A DNA stretch of 64,000 nucleotides from NCBI GenBank assembly GCA_947259105.1, contig CAMYKU010000007.1, positions 1-64,000 on the forward strand, given 5' to 3'. Numbering within the stretch: the stretch's first letter is position 1; every line of letters starts with the position of its first letter. The notes beneath the pieces were generated by a model. It was not told the DNA's origin, made no database searches, and worked only from the letters and a program-made list of their open reading frames with translations. The stretch is from an uncultured Alphaproteobacteria bacterium. GTDB taxonomy: Bacteria; Pseudomonadota; Alphaproteobacteria; UBA8366; JADFVY01. This document shows positions 57,158-64,000 of this stretch, piece by piece. The position numbers and the translations under genes were made by a program.

Positions 57158-57997
57158 ATGACCGACCCGCAACCGCTTATGGCCGGCAAGCGCGGCTTGA
57201 TCATGGGCGTCGCGAACGACCGTTCGATTGCGTGGGGCATCGCGCGTGCGGTCGCGGCGCACGGCGCGGAGCTGGCCTTCACCTACCAGGGCGAAGCGCT
57301 GGCGAAGCGGGTCAGGCCCCTGGCCGAATCCGTGGGGTCGAACCTCGTGCTGTCGTGCGATGTGACGGACGAGGCCAGCGTGGAAGCCACGTTCGACGCG
57401 CTCAAGAAGGCGTGGGGCAATATCGATTTCCTGGTCCATGCGATCGCCTTTTCGGACAAGGACGAACTCAAGGGCAAGTATGTCCACACCAGCAGGGACA
57501 ATTTCCTGCGCACCCTGGACATCTCCTGCTTCTCCTTCACCTCGGTCTGCCGCCGGGCCATGGAGATCATGCCGAATGGCGGCAGCCTTCTGACGCTGAC
57601 CTATTACGGCGCGGAGCGGGTGATGCCCCACTACAACGTGATGGGCGTGGCCAAGGCGGCGCTGGAGGCAAGCGTGCGGTATCTGGCGGTCGATCTCGGC
57701 AGCCAGGGCATCCGCGTCAACGCGATTTCCGCCGGGCCGATCAAGACGCTCGCGGCTTCGGGAATCGGCGATTTCCGCTATATCCTGAAATGGAACGAGT
57801 TGAACTCGCCGCTGCGCCGCAACGTGACGATCGACGAGGTCGGCCAGGCCGGGCTCTACCTGCTGGGGGATCTCAGCGCCGGCGTGACCGGCGAGGTGCA
57901 TCACGTCGATTGCGGTTATCATACGGTAGGCATGGTTTCGGTGGACGCGGCCGACGAGGTGTCGCAGCTGCTGGCGAGCCTCAACGGCAAGAGTTGA
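57158..57997 (+). CDS. fabI: Enoyl-ACP reductase FabI
   Basis: A 279-residue NADH-dependent enoyl reductase for the last step of fatty-acid elongation. [13 protein letters not shown] binds the cofactor; the catalytic Tyr and Lys are in [14 protein letters not shown] (Y-x6-K). The C-terminal [17 protein letters not shown] is typical. GAAGAGGAATC precedes the ATG. The stop overlaps the aroC start (TGATG at 57995-57999). Confidence 0.97.
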   Translation: MTDPQPLMAGKRGLIMGVANDRSIAWGIARAVAAHGAELAFTYQGEALAKRVRPLAESVGSNLVLSCDVTDEASVEATFDALKKAWGNIDFLVHAIAFSDKDELKGKYVHTSRDNFLRTLDISCFSFTSVCRRAMEIMPNGGSLLTLTYYGAERVMPHYNVMGVAKAALEASVRYLAVDLGSQGIRVNAISAGPIKTLAASGIGDFRYILKWNELNSPLRRNVTIDEVGQAGLYLLGDLSAGVTGEVHHVDCGYHTVGMVSVDAADEVSQLLASLNGKS

Positions 57998-59070
57998 TGA
58001 GCGGAAACGGCTTCGGCCATCTGTTTCGATTCACGACCTTCGGTGAAAGTCACGGGCCCGCGATCGGGTGTGTGGTCGAAGGCGTGCCGCCCCGCATCCC
58101 GCTTGCCGAATCCGACATCCAGTTCTGGCTCGACCGCCGCCGGCCCGGCCAGTCGCGCTTCACGACACAGCGCAGGGAGCCCGATGCGGTGCGCATCCTC
58201 TCGGGCGTGTTCGAGGGCCTGACCACCGGCGCGCCGATCGGCCTGCTGATCGACAACGTCGACACCCGCTCGAAGGACTACGGCGACATCAGGGACAAGT
58301 TCCGTCCCGGCCACGCGGACTATACCTACTGGAAGAAATACGGTATCCGCGACTATCGCGGCGGCGGGCGGTCCTCCGCGCGGGAAACCGCGATGCGGGT
58401 TGCGGCGGGCGCGATCGCCCGCAAGATCCTGGGCGATTCGATCCGCATCCGCGGTGCGCTGGTGCAGATGGGCCCGCACCGGATCGACCGCGCCGCGTGG
58501 GATTGGGACGCCGTCGAGGACAACCCGTTCTGGTGTCCGGACCGCAAGGCGGCGCAGAGCTGGGAGGGCTATCTCGACGCGCTGCGCAAGGACGGCTCGT
58601 CGATCGGCGCCGTGGTGGAGGTCGTTGCCGAGGGCGTGCCGGCGGGCCTTGGCGCGCCGGTCTATGACAAGCTGGACGCCGATCTGGCCGGCGCCATGAT
58701 GGGCATCAACGCGGCCAAGAGCGTCGAGATCGGCGCCGGGTTGGGGGCCGCCGAACTGCGCGGCGAGGAGAACGCCGATGAGATGCGCATGAACGCCGAC
58801 GGCTCGGTCCGGTTCCTGTCCAACAATGCCGGCGGCATCCTCGGCGGAATCAGCACCGGGCAGGACATCGTCGCGCGGTTCGCGGTCAAACCGACCAGCT
58901 CGATACTGATTCCCCGCAAAACCGTCACGGTGGACGGCAAAGATAGTGATATCTTAACGAAAGGGCGGCACGATCCGTGCGTGGGGATCCGCGCGGTCCC
59001 CATCGGTGAAGCGATGATGGCGTGCGTTCTGGCGGATCACATGATGCGGCAGCGGGCGCAATGCGGGTAG
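57997..59070 (+). CDS. aroC: Chorismate synthase
   Basis: A 357-residue enzyme that converts EPSP to chorismate with reduced [21 protein letters not shown] at the N-terminus, the [19 protein letters not shown] motif, and [11 protein letters not shown] are all signature regions of AroC. Start ATG overlaps the fabI stop by one base. The fabI-aroC pair is common in alphaproteobacteria. Confidence 0.97.
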   Translation: MSGNGFGHLFRFTTFGESHGPAIGCVVEGVPPRIPLAESDIQFWLDRRRPGQSRFTTQRREPDAVRILSGVFEGLTTGAPIGLLIDNVDTRSKDYGDIRDKFRPGHADYTYWKKYGIRDYRGGGRSSARETAMRVAAGAIARKILGDSIRIRGALVQMGPHRIDRAAWDWDAVEDNPFWCPDRKAAQSWEGYLDALRKDGSSIGAVVEVVAEGVPAGLGAPVYDKLDADLAGAMMGINAAKSVEIGAGLGAAELRGEENADEMRMNADGSVRFLSNNAGGILGGISTGQDIVARFAVKPTSSILIPRKTVTVDGKDSDILTKGRHDPCVGIRAVPIGEAMMACVLADHMMRQRAQCG

Positions 59071-59077
59071 CAAACGT

Positions 59078-60496
59078 TTGTCGGAGCAGACGATAGCCAG
59101 TCATACCGATCAGCGCGGCGTCTCCTTTACGGCGTCCGGTGCCGAGGCCGTGCGCCATTTCGACGAGGCGATGACGTCCTGCCTCGGTTTCCGCAGGGAC
59201 ACCGACGATCATCTGGGCCGGGCCCTGGAGGCGGATCCCGACTTCGCCATGGGGCACTGCACCCAGGGCTATTTCCTGAAGCTCTTCGCAAACCGCGCCC
59301 TGGACGGGCGTATCGCCGAGGCGATCGCGGCGGCCGAGAGGTCGGCGGAGGAACGGGGCGCAACCCGGCGCGAGCGGGATCATATCGCGGCGCTGTCCGC
59401 CTGGCACCGGGGCGACTGGCAGGCCGCGCTGGAAAGCTGGGAGCGCATCCTTCTGCACAACCCGCTCGACGTTCTGGCCCTGAAGCTTTCCAACCATATG
59501 TATTTCTACCTGGGCGATTCGCTGAACATCCGGGATTCGGTGGCGCGCTTGCTCTATGCCTGGAACGAGGAAACGCCGGGGCACGGTTTCGTTCTCGGCA
59601 TGTATGCCTTCGGGCTGGAGGAATGCGGCGACTACATGGACGCCGACGCGGTCGGCCAGCAGGCCATCGAAATCAACCCGGCCGATGTCTGGGCAATTCA
59701 TGCCGTGGTCCACGTGATGGAGATGCAGGGACGGCACCGCGAGGGCACGGAACTGCTCAAGACGTCGGAGAACGTGTGGACCCGCTGCAACAACTTCGCC
59801 AACCATCTGTGGTGGCACGGCGCCCTGCTGCTGATGGACCTGGAGCGCTACCACGCGGTGATCGACGGCTACGACAACCGGATCCGCGCCGAGGAGAGCG
59901 ACGATTATCTCGACATCGTCAACGCCGTCTCGCTGTTGTGGCGGCTCGAGGAGGCCGGCGTCGACGTCGGTGGCCGCTGGCAGGAGTTGGCCGACAAGGC
60001 CGAGGCCCGTTCCGGCGATCATCTCCTGGCCTTCGCCGACGCCCATTTCATGATGGCGCTGGCGGCCGATGGCCGCTTCGATGCGGCGCAGGCCATGCTC
60101 GGGTCGATGGCCGAGCAAGCGGAACGTGCCGGCGGCATGATGGGAAGAATCGCCGACGATATCGGGAGGCCGCTCTGCGCCGCGTTGCTGGCCTATGCCA
60201 ACGAGGACTTTGCGCAGACGGTATCGTTGCTGGAGCCGATTCGCTACGATCTGAAATATGTCGGCGGCAGTCATGCGCAGAAGGACGTGTTCCACCGGAC
60301 CCTGGTTTCCGCCGCAATGAAGTCGGGGCGGCTCGATCTCGCGCGCGCCCTGATGTCGGAGCGCACCGCAGACCGCCCCACCAGCATCTGGAACTGGCGG
60401 ACCTATGCGCGGGTGCTGGCGACGCTCGACGACGAGGCCGGCGCCGTCGGTGCGTGGCGCAAGGCGCGCGACCTGCTGGCCGGGCTGACACTTTAG
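59078..60496 (+). CDS. Tetratricopeptide-repeat protein, TTC38-like
   Basis: A 472-residue all-helical repeat protein resembling the TTC38 family: RHFDEAMTSCLGF, HCTQGYFLKLFANR, HGFVLGMYAFGLEE and WAIHAVVHVMEMQGRHREG are typical. No signal peptide is apparent. A TTG start at 59078 is used since no in-frame ATG lies between the aroC stop and the conserved N-terminus; translation could start slightly later. It is oriented with aroC and sppA. Function is unknown. Confidence 0.8.
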   Translation: MSEQTIASHTDQRGVSFTASGAEAVRHFDEAMTSCLGFRRDTDDHLGRALEADPDFAMGHCTQGYFLKLFANRALDGRIAEAIAAAERSAEERGATRRERDHIAALSAWHRGDWQAALESWERILLHNPLDVLALKLSNHMYFYLGDSLNIRDSVARLLYAWNEETPGHGFVLGMYAFGLEECGDYMDADAVGQQAIEINPADVWAIHAVVHVMEMQGRHREGTELLKTSENVWTRCNNFANHLWWHGALLLMDLERYHAVIDGYDNRIRAEESDDYLDIVNAVSLLWRLEEAGVDVGGRWQELADKAEARSGDHLLAFADAHFMMALAADGRFDAAQAMLGSMAEQAERAGGMMGRIADDIGRPLCAALLAYANEDFAQTVSLLEPIRYDLKYVGGSHAQKDVFHRTLVSAAMKSGRLDLARALMSERTADRPTSIWNWRTYARVLATLDDEAGAVGAWRKARDLLAGLTL

Positions 60497-60510
60497 GAAA
60501 GGGCAAGGAC

Positions 60511-62298
60511 GTGAAGACACTTTGGAAGATCGTCATCGGCTTCCTCGCCGTCGTCGGGGGCCTCGTCGTGGTCGTTACCGTCGCCGGGATCGTCGTGTCG
60601 CTGACCCTGGCCGACCGGCCGGCGCCGCTGCCGGAGGCGATCGTGCTGCAGCTGAACCTGGACCGCGCGGTGCGCGACGGCCCGCCGCCGCAGCAGGTGT
60701 TCGCGGGACGGCAGGGCCCCAATCTCCGCGGCATTGTCGAGGGTCTCGAGGCCGCTTCGGCCGATGACCGGGTTGCCGGGCTGGCGGTCTATATGGGCGG
60801 CCAGCAGCTGAGCATCGCAATGGCGCAGGAACTGCGCGCGGCGATCGACGATTTCCGCGCCTCGGGCAAGTTCGCCCTCATATTCACCGAGGATCTGGGC
60901 GGCATCGGCGGCGGGACCATCCAGTACTACCTTGCCAGCGCGTTCGATGAAGTCTGGCTGCAGCCGTCCGGCGGCGTCGGGCTGATCGGGATGGCGATCG
61001 AGGTGCCGTTCGCGCGCGGCCTGCTCGAAAAGCTGGAGGTCGAGCCCCGTTTCGGCCAGCGCAAGGAGTACAAATCTGCGGTCGAGTCACTGACCCGCTC
61101 GTCGCTCAGCGATCCCGCGCGGGAGAACCTCCAGACGCTGCTCGATTCGCTCTTCGGCCAGGCGGTGGCCGGGATCGCCGGGGGGCGCGAGATCGGCGAG
61201 GCCGATGTCCGCGAGATGGTGAACAACGGGCCGTACCTGGCGCGCGAGGCGCTGGATCTGGGACTGGTCGACCGGCTGGCCTACTGGGACGAGTTCATCG
61301 CCGATGCCAAGGGCCGAGCCGGCGAGGACGCCGAAGAGGTGCTGATGGGGCGCTACCTCGCCGGGATCGACCGGCCCAACCGCACCGGAACCCGGGTTGC
61401 GCTGATCCACGGCCGCGGCACGATCGTGTCCGGCTCGGCCGACGGCGGCGCGTTCGAGGAACCCGGCTTCGGCGCACACCGGATCGCCAAGGCCTTCTCC
61501 GACGCCATCGAGGACGACGAGATCGAGGCGATCCTGTTCAGGATCGACAGCCCGGGCGGCTCGTACATTGCCTCGGACATCGTCTGGCGCGAGATTCGCC
61601 GGGCCGGCGAGGCCGGCAAGCCCGTCGTCGCCTCGATGGGCGGGACCGCGGCTTCGGGGGGCTATTTCGTCGCCATGCCGGCGGACCGGATCGTCGCCCA
61701 GCCCGGCACCGTCACCGGATCGATCGGCGTCTTTGGCGGCAAGGTGGTAACCGCCAGGCTCTGGGAGAGGCTCGGCATCACCTGGGACGGGCTGCATGCC
61801 GGCGACCGCGCGGCGATGTGGAGTTTCGTGCAGGATTTCCCGCCCGGCGCCGAAGAGCGCTTCGCCGCCATGCTCGATTTCATCTACGAGGACTTCACGG
61901 CCAAGGCGATGGCGGACCGGGCGATGGAGGCGGACCAGATCGACGCCGTGGCCCGCGGCCGCGTGTGGAGCGGCGAGGACGCGCTGGCGCATGGCCTCAT
62001 CGACGCCGTGGGCGGCTACCGGACCGCGCTCGCCGAAATGCGCGACCTCATCGGGCTGGAGCCGGATGCGCCGATCGAACTGGTGCTGATGCCGCGGCCG
62101 CTCAGCCCGTTCGAACAGCTCGCCAGGGTTCTGGACGGCGAGGCGTCGGCACCCGCGCTGGCCACCCTGCTGGGCGCCGAAGGTGACGGCGTCGTCGAGC
62201 AGGCAGCGCGGGAACTGGGCCTGCCCGCCGACGATCTCGACCTGCTGCGCCCGCCCGCCGGCGTGCTGCAGATGCCGCCGTTGCGCCTGCGGTACTGA
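60511..62298 (+). CDS. sppA: Signal peptide peptidase SppA, 67-kDa type
   Basis: A 595-residue membrane-anchored serine/lysine protease that degrades cleaved signal peptides. One N-terminal membrane segment (about residues 5-30) is followed by two tandem protease-like domains. The catalytic Lys is in GQRKEYKSAVE and Ser in PGTVTGSIGVFGGK; ASMGGTAASGGYF is also conserved. A GTG at 60511, with AAGGGCAAGGA upstream, fixes the start, because an overlapping upstream frame is not coding. Confidence 0.94.
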   Translation: MKTLWKIVIGFLAVVGGLVVVVTVAGIVVSLTLADRPAPLPEAIVLQLNLDRAVRDGPPPQQVFAGRQGPNLRGIVEGLEAASADDRVAGLAVYMGGQQLSIAMAQELRAAIDDFRASGKFALIFTEDLGGIGGGTIQYYLASAFDEVWLQPSGGVGLIGMAIEVPFARGLLEKLEVEPRFGQRKEYKSAVESLTRSSLSDPARENLQTLLDSLFGQAVAGIAGGREIGEADVREMVNNGPYLAREALDLGLVDRLAYWDEFIADAKGRAGEDAEEVLMGRYLAGIDRPNRTGTRVALIHGRGTIVSGSADGGAFEEPGFGAHRIAKAFSDAIEDDEIEAILFRIDSPGGSYIASDIVWREIRRAGEAGKPVVASMGGTAASGGYFVAMPADRIVAQPGTVTGSIGVFGGKVVTARLWERLGITWDGLHAGDRAAMWSFVQDFPPGAEERFAAMLDFIYEDFTAKAMADRAMEADQIDAVARGRVWSGEDALAHGLIDAVGGYRTALAEMRDLIGLEPDAPIELVLMPRPLSPFEQLARVLDGEASAPALATLLGAEGDGVVEQAARELGLPADDLDLLRPPAGVLQMPPLRLRY

Positions 62299-62635
62299 GC
62301 GGAGAGCCGGCTGTTACCAGCGGCCCCGCAGAGGTGTGGCGGCCGGCACGTCCGGTTGCGGGTGGTGTCCCGGCTTGAAATCCTGCCAAACGACGCCCGG
62401 AACGTTCGCACTGTCACAAGTCATGCCGCCGTTCCGCCCGACAACGGCCCTTTGCGCCCGGGCGTCGGCACGGCGGCCTCTGACCGACACTGTAGATAGG
62501 ATCGAGGAGGAAAAGGGTTCGTTTCGGGGTATTGGCCTACCGTCTTCCGGTCATTCGTCAACCGCTTAAGAACCGGCGATCCGGCCGACGGTCCCAGGGC
62601 AATATCCGTTCAGATGGAATCGGTTCCGGACAGCG
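62299..62635 (+). other. Intergenic region after sppA
   Basis: No convincing gene in this stretch. It is moderately GC-rich and includes a GAGGAGG-like site at about 62503-62510, without a credible gene after it. No terminator with a T-run was found for sppA. The inverted REP-like pair follows directly. Confidence 0.4.
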
Positions 62636-62756
62636 GCGCGACCTCATACTTCGAGACGCGGCTGCGCCGCTCCTCAGCATGAGGCAGGGAGTATCGAGAT
62701 GTTGGCGCCTCATGCTGAGGAGGGCCGAAGGCCCGTCTCGAAGTATGAGGTCGCGC
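62636..62756. repeat. Inverted REP-like repeat pair
   Basis: Two head-to-head copies of an alphaproteobacterial REP-like element (CCTCATRCTKMGR-type) at 62642-62684 and 62708-62750. The outer arms, 62636-62658 and 62734-62756, form a perfect 23-base inverted repeat. Each copy has its own inner hairpin (GCGGCTGCGCCGC; GGGCCGAAGGCCC). Such elements are widespread in alphaproteobacterial intergenic DNA and may be mobilised by RayT transposases in trans; no transposase is nearby. Confidence 0.85.
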
Positions 62757-62785
62757 CAGTACAGCCCAACTTAACGGATAGCGCT

Positions 62786-63862
62786 CTAGCGCTCTTTTTC
62801 CAGAGACCAGAGGGCAGCAGTGCCCTCATACAGGCGCTGCATGATCCCGGATTCCGTCACACCCAGACGGGCGCTGGGCGAGATATCCACGAGACCGCCG
62901 TGGCCCGCATCGGAATGCTCACCCCCGGCGCCGCGCACGGAAAGGCCAAAATCCTGCGCCGCTTTTTTTGCCCGCTCAAGATTACGTCCTCCCTCTGTCA
63001 GTCGGGGCAGCGGGAGATGCAGGCTGGCCCGCATGGCGGTGCCCAGATTGGTGGGACAGGAGGTAACGTAGCCGTACCGCGAGGAATGAGCGAACGCGGG
63101 AATCAGCCTGGCGAATTTCTCAAGCCCGTCATGCAACCTGCCGAACAGCGCCGCGAGGTCGCCGCCCTGTCTCATGGCCATGATCCGCAAATGATCCTCT
63201 TCTCCGACCCAGACGATGAAGTCTTCTGCGTTTGAGGCATACATGCCCCGGCCAAAAGGCCAGTCGGAAGAAATCCCGGCGGCGGCCAGATATCGATCGC
63301 CGCCCATATCCTTGAACATCTGATGGGCTGCCACCCGGCGCCGATACGCGTCTGCGTCGATCGCATGGGGTGACCCCGGCGTCAGCGAGTGGTAGTCCCC
63401 GCCAAACTGTGTATCCGCTTTCAGGGTCGTAAAGGCTTCGATCACAAGCGCTTCGAGCTCCAGCCTGTGCGCCTTTGTCATGGCGCCCGGCAAGGGAAAG
63501 GCAGCAAGATTTCGTCCGACCCGCACCCGCATGGAAACGCCGTTCAAAGCGGGATCGATGTCCGCCAGATCGCAGCGGGAAGCCGTTGCGCTCCAGTCAT
63601 GTTTCTGGCCGATTTCGTGCCCAGTCGGGATGTTGTGGTAATCGCGGATCATGGGCCCAAGCAGAGGTTCGAAATCTTCATAGTCTCTGCTGTTCTGGGC
63701 GTAGGCGCCCATCTGGCTGTCAGGGTTTTCAATCCCGGTCGCGATGATCCGCCAAAGTCTGCCGCGCTTCGATTCGTCGAGAGAGTTGAAATAGTCCTCG
63801 CTAAAATACCGGGCCATCAGATTGCCGGGGTGAGCCGAGCGAATGGCGCGAATCCGCGCCAT
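62786..63862 (-). CDS. Phosphagen (arginine) kinase
   Basis: A 358-residue ATP:guanido phosphotransferase, which reversibly moves phosphate between ATP and a guanidino compound. All catalytic residues align with Limulus arginine kinase: Arg112 and Arg114 (MRVRVGR), Glu221/Glu222 and Arg226 (GEEDHLRI), Cys269 (CPTNLGT), Arg278, Arg310 and Glu315 (RGAGGEH). The guanidine-specificity loop DSQMGAY (Ser49, Tyr54) matches arginine kinase, not creatine kinase. The ATG at 63862, with GGTGAAGGGAAA upstream, gives the usual length; upstream in-frame ATGs lie at 63904 and 63997. Bacterial phosphagen kinases are rare, so transfer is likely; no partner gene is seen. Confidence 0.9.
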   Translation of the reverse strand: MARIRAIRSAHPGNLMARYFSEDYFNSLDESKRGRLWRIIATGIENPDSQMGAYAQNSRDYEDFEPLLGPMIRDYHNIPTGHEIGQKHDWSATASRCDLADIDPALNGVSMRVRVGRNLAAFPLPGAMTKAHRLELEALVIEAFTTLKADTQFGGDYHSLTPGSPHAIDADAYRRRVAAHQMFKDMGGDRYLAAAGISSDWPFGRGMYASNAEDFIVWVGEEDHLRIMAMRQGGDLAALFGRLHDGLEKFARLIPAFAHSSRYGYVTSCPTNLGTAMRASLHLPLPRLTEGGRNLERAKKAAQDFGLSVRGAGGEHSDAGHGGLVDISPSARLGVTESGIMQRLYEGTAALWSLEKER

Positions 63863-64000
63863 TTTCCCTTCACCGTTATGGGTATTTTCAGAAGGGGAGT
63901 TCATATCACGTTTCTCGCGATCGGGAGTCTGCTTTGCCCGAATCAATATTGCATATCCCGGAAAATCACCAAACACGTGCTGGTCGCACCTGATCACAAC

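Noticed and set aside
58925-60520. Minus-strand open frame opposite the TPR protein
   Set aside because: The TPR protein shows clear helical repeats on the plus strand; the opposite frame has no recognisable domain.
62532-62774. Short plus-strand open frame through the REP pair
   Set aside because: It translates the repeat itself and has no supporting signals; typical of REP-like DNA.
62768-62790. AGCGCTCTAGCGCT followed by T-run as terminator
   Set aside because: The perfect repeat leaves only a 2-base loop; the usable stem is four bases, too weak, and it overlaps the kinase stop.

Overview
The window looks like chromosome from a GC-rich, facultatively autotrophic and nitrate-respiring alphaproteobacterium, probably Rhodospirillales-like. 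That placement is inferred from gene content (form IA RubisCO, ALA synthase HemA, a NapFDAGHBC operon, many TRAP and ABC importers, FNR/FixK-type boxes), not from a marker-gene search. No rRNA, tRNA or CRISPR array was recognised.

Layout. 1-7370: part of a decayed T7-like (podovirus) prophage. It holds a lytic-transglycosylase fragment, a small membrane protein, a 5'-truncated fragment, the capsid, a second structural protein, two tail tubular-like proteins and two internal-virion-like proteins. Replication, integration, portal and terminase genes are not visible. 7763-14825: a Calvin-cycle cluster with a LuxR/NarL-type regulator that lacks the phospho-acceptor Asp, glpX, a class II-like phosphoribulokinase, class II aldolase, rbcL, rbcS and a serine/alanine-glyoxylate aminotransferase, closed by a strong terminator. 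14901-21165: an FNR box and the periplasmic nitrate reductase operon napFDAGHBC, with a convergent terminator against rtcB. 21159-22693: rtcB with an attenuator-like leader. 22772-28985: a minus-strand TRAP transporter operon with two substrate-binding proteins, an amidase and two tiny membrane proteins. 29267-33477: 2-hydroxyacid dehydrogenase, S41 protease, ribokinase and UspA. 33556-40880: a Dpp-type peptide ABC operon with two tandem binding proteins. 41077-48527: an omega-aminotransferase, hemA behind an FNR box, and a Pot-type ABC importer. 48618-57037: a PadR-like regulator, SDR, UspA, a kinase/P-loop protein, CDF metal transporter, pdxH, a glycine-zipper lipoprotein, a DnaJ-family protein and a YihY-family protein. 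57158-62298: fabI, aroC, a TPR protein and sppA. 62636-62756: an inverted REP-like repeat pair. 62786-63862: a phosphagen (arginine) kinase.

How it fits together. The cbb cluster supplies CO2 fixation, and its aminotransferase probably removes photorespiratory glyoxylate. The nap operon and hemA carry the same TTGAC-N4-(A/G)TCAA box, so haem synthesis and the haem-rich nitrate reductase are probably switched on together at low oxygen. The TRAP, Dpp and Pot systems import organic acids or amides, peptides and polyamine-like compounds, which suits a mixotroph.

The most unusual items are the arginine-kinase-like gene with a complete active site, the phosphorylation-independent NarL-type regulator next to the cbb genes, the class II-like phosphoribulokinase paired with form IA RubisCO, and the terminator/antiterminator leader upstream of rtcB.
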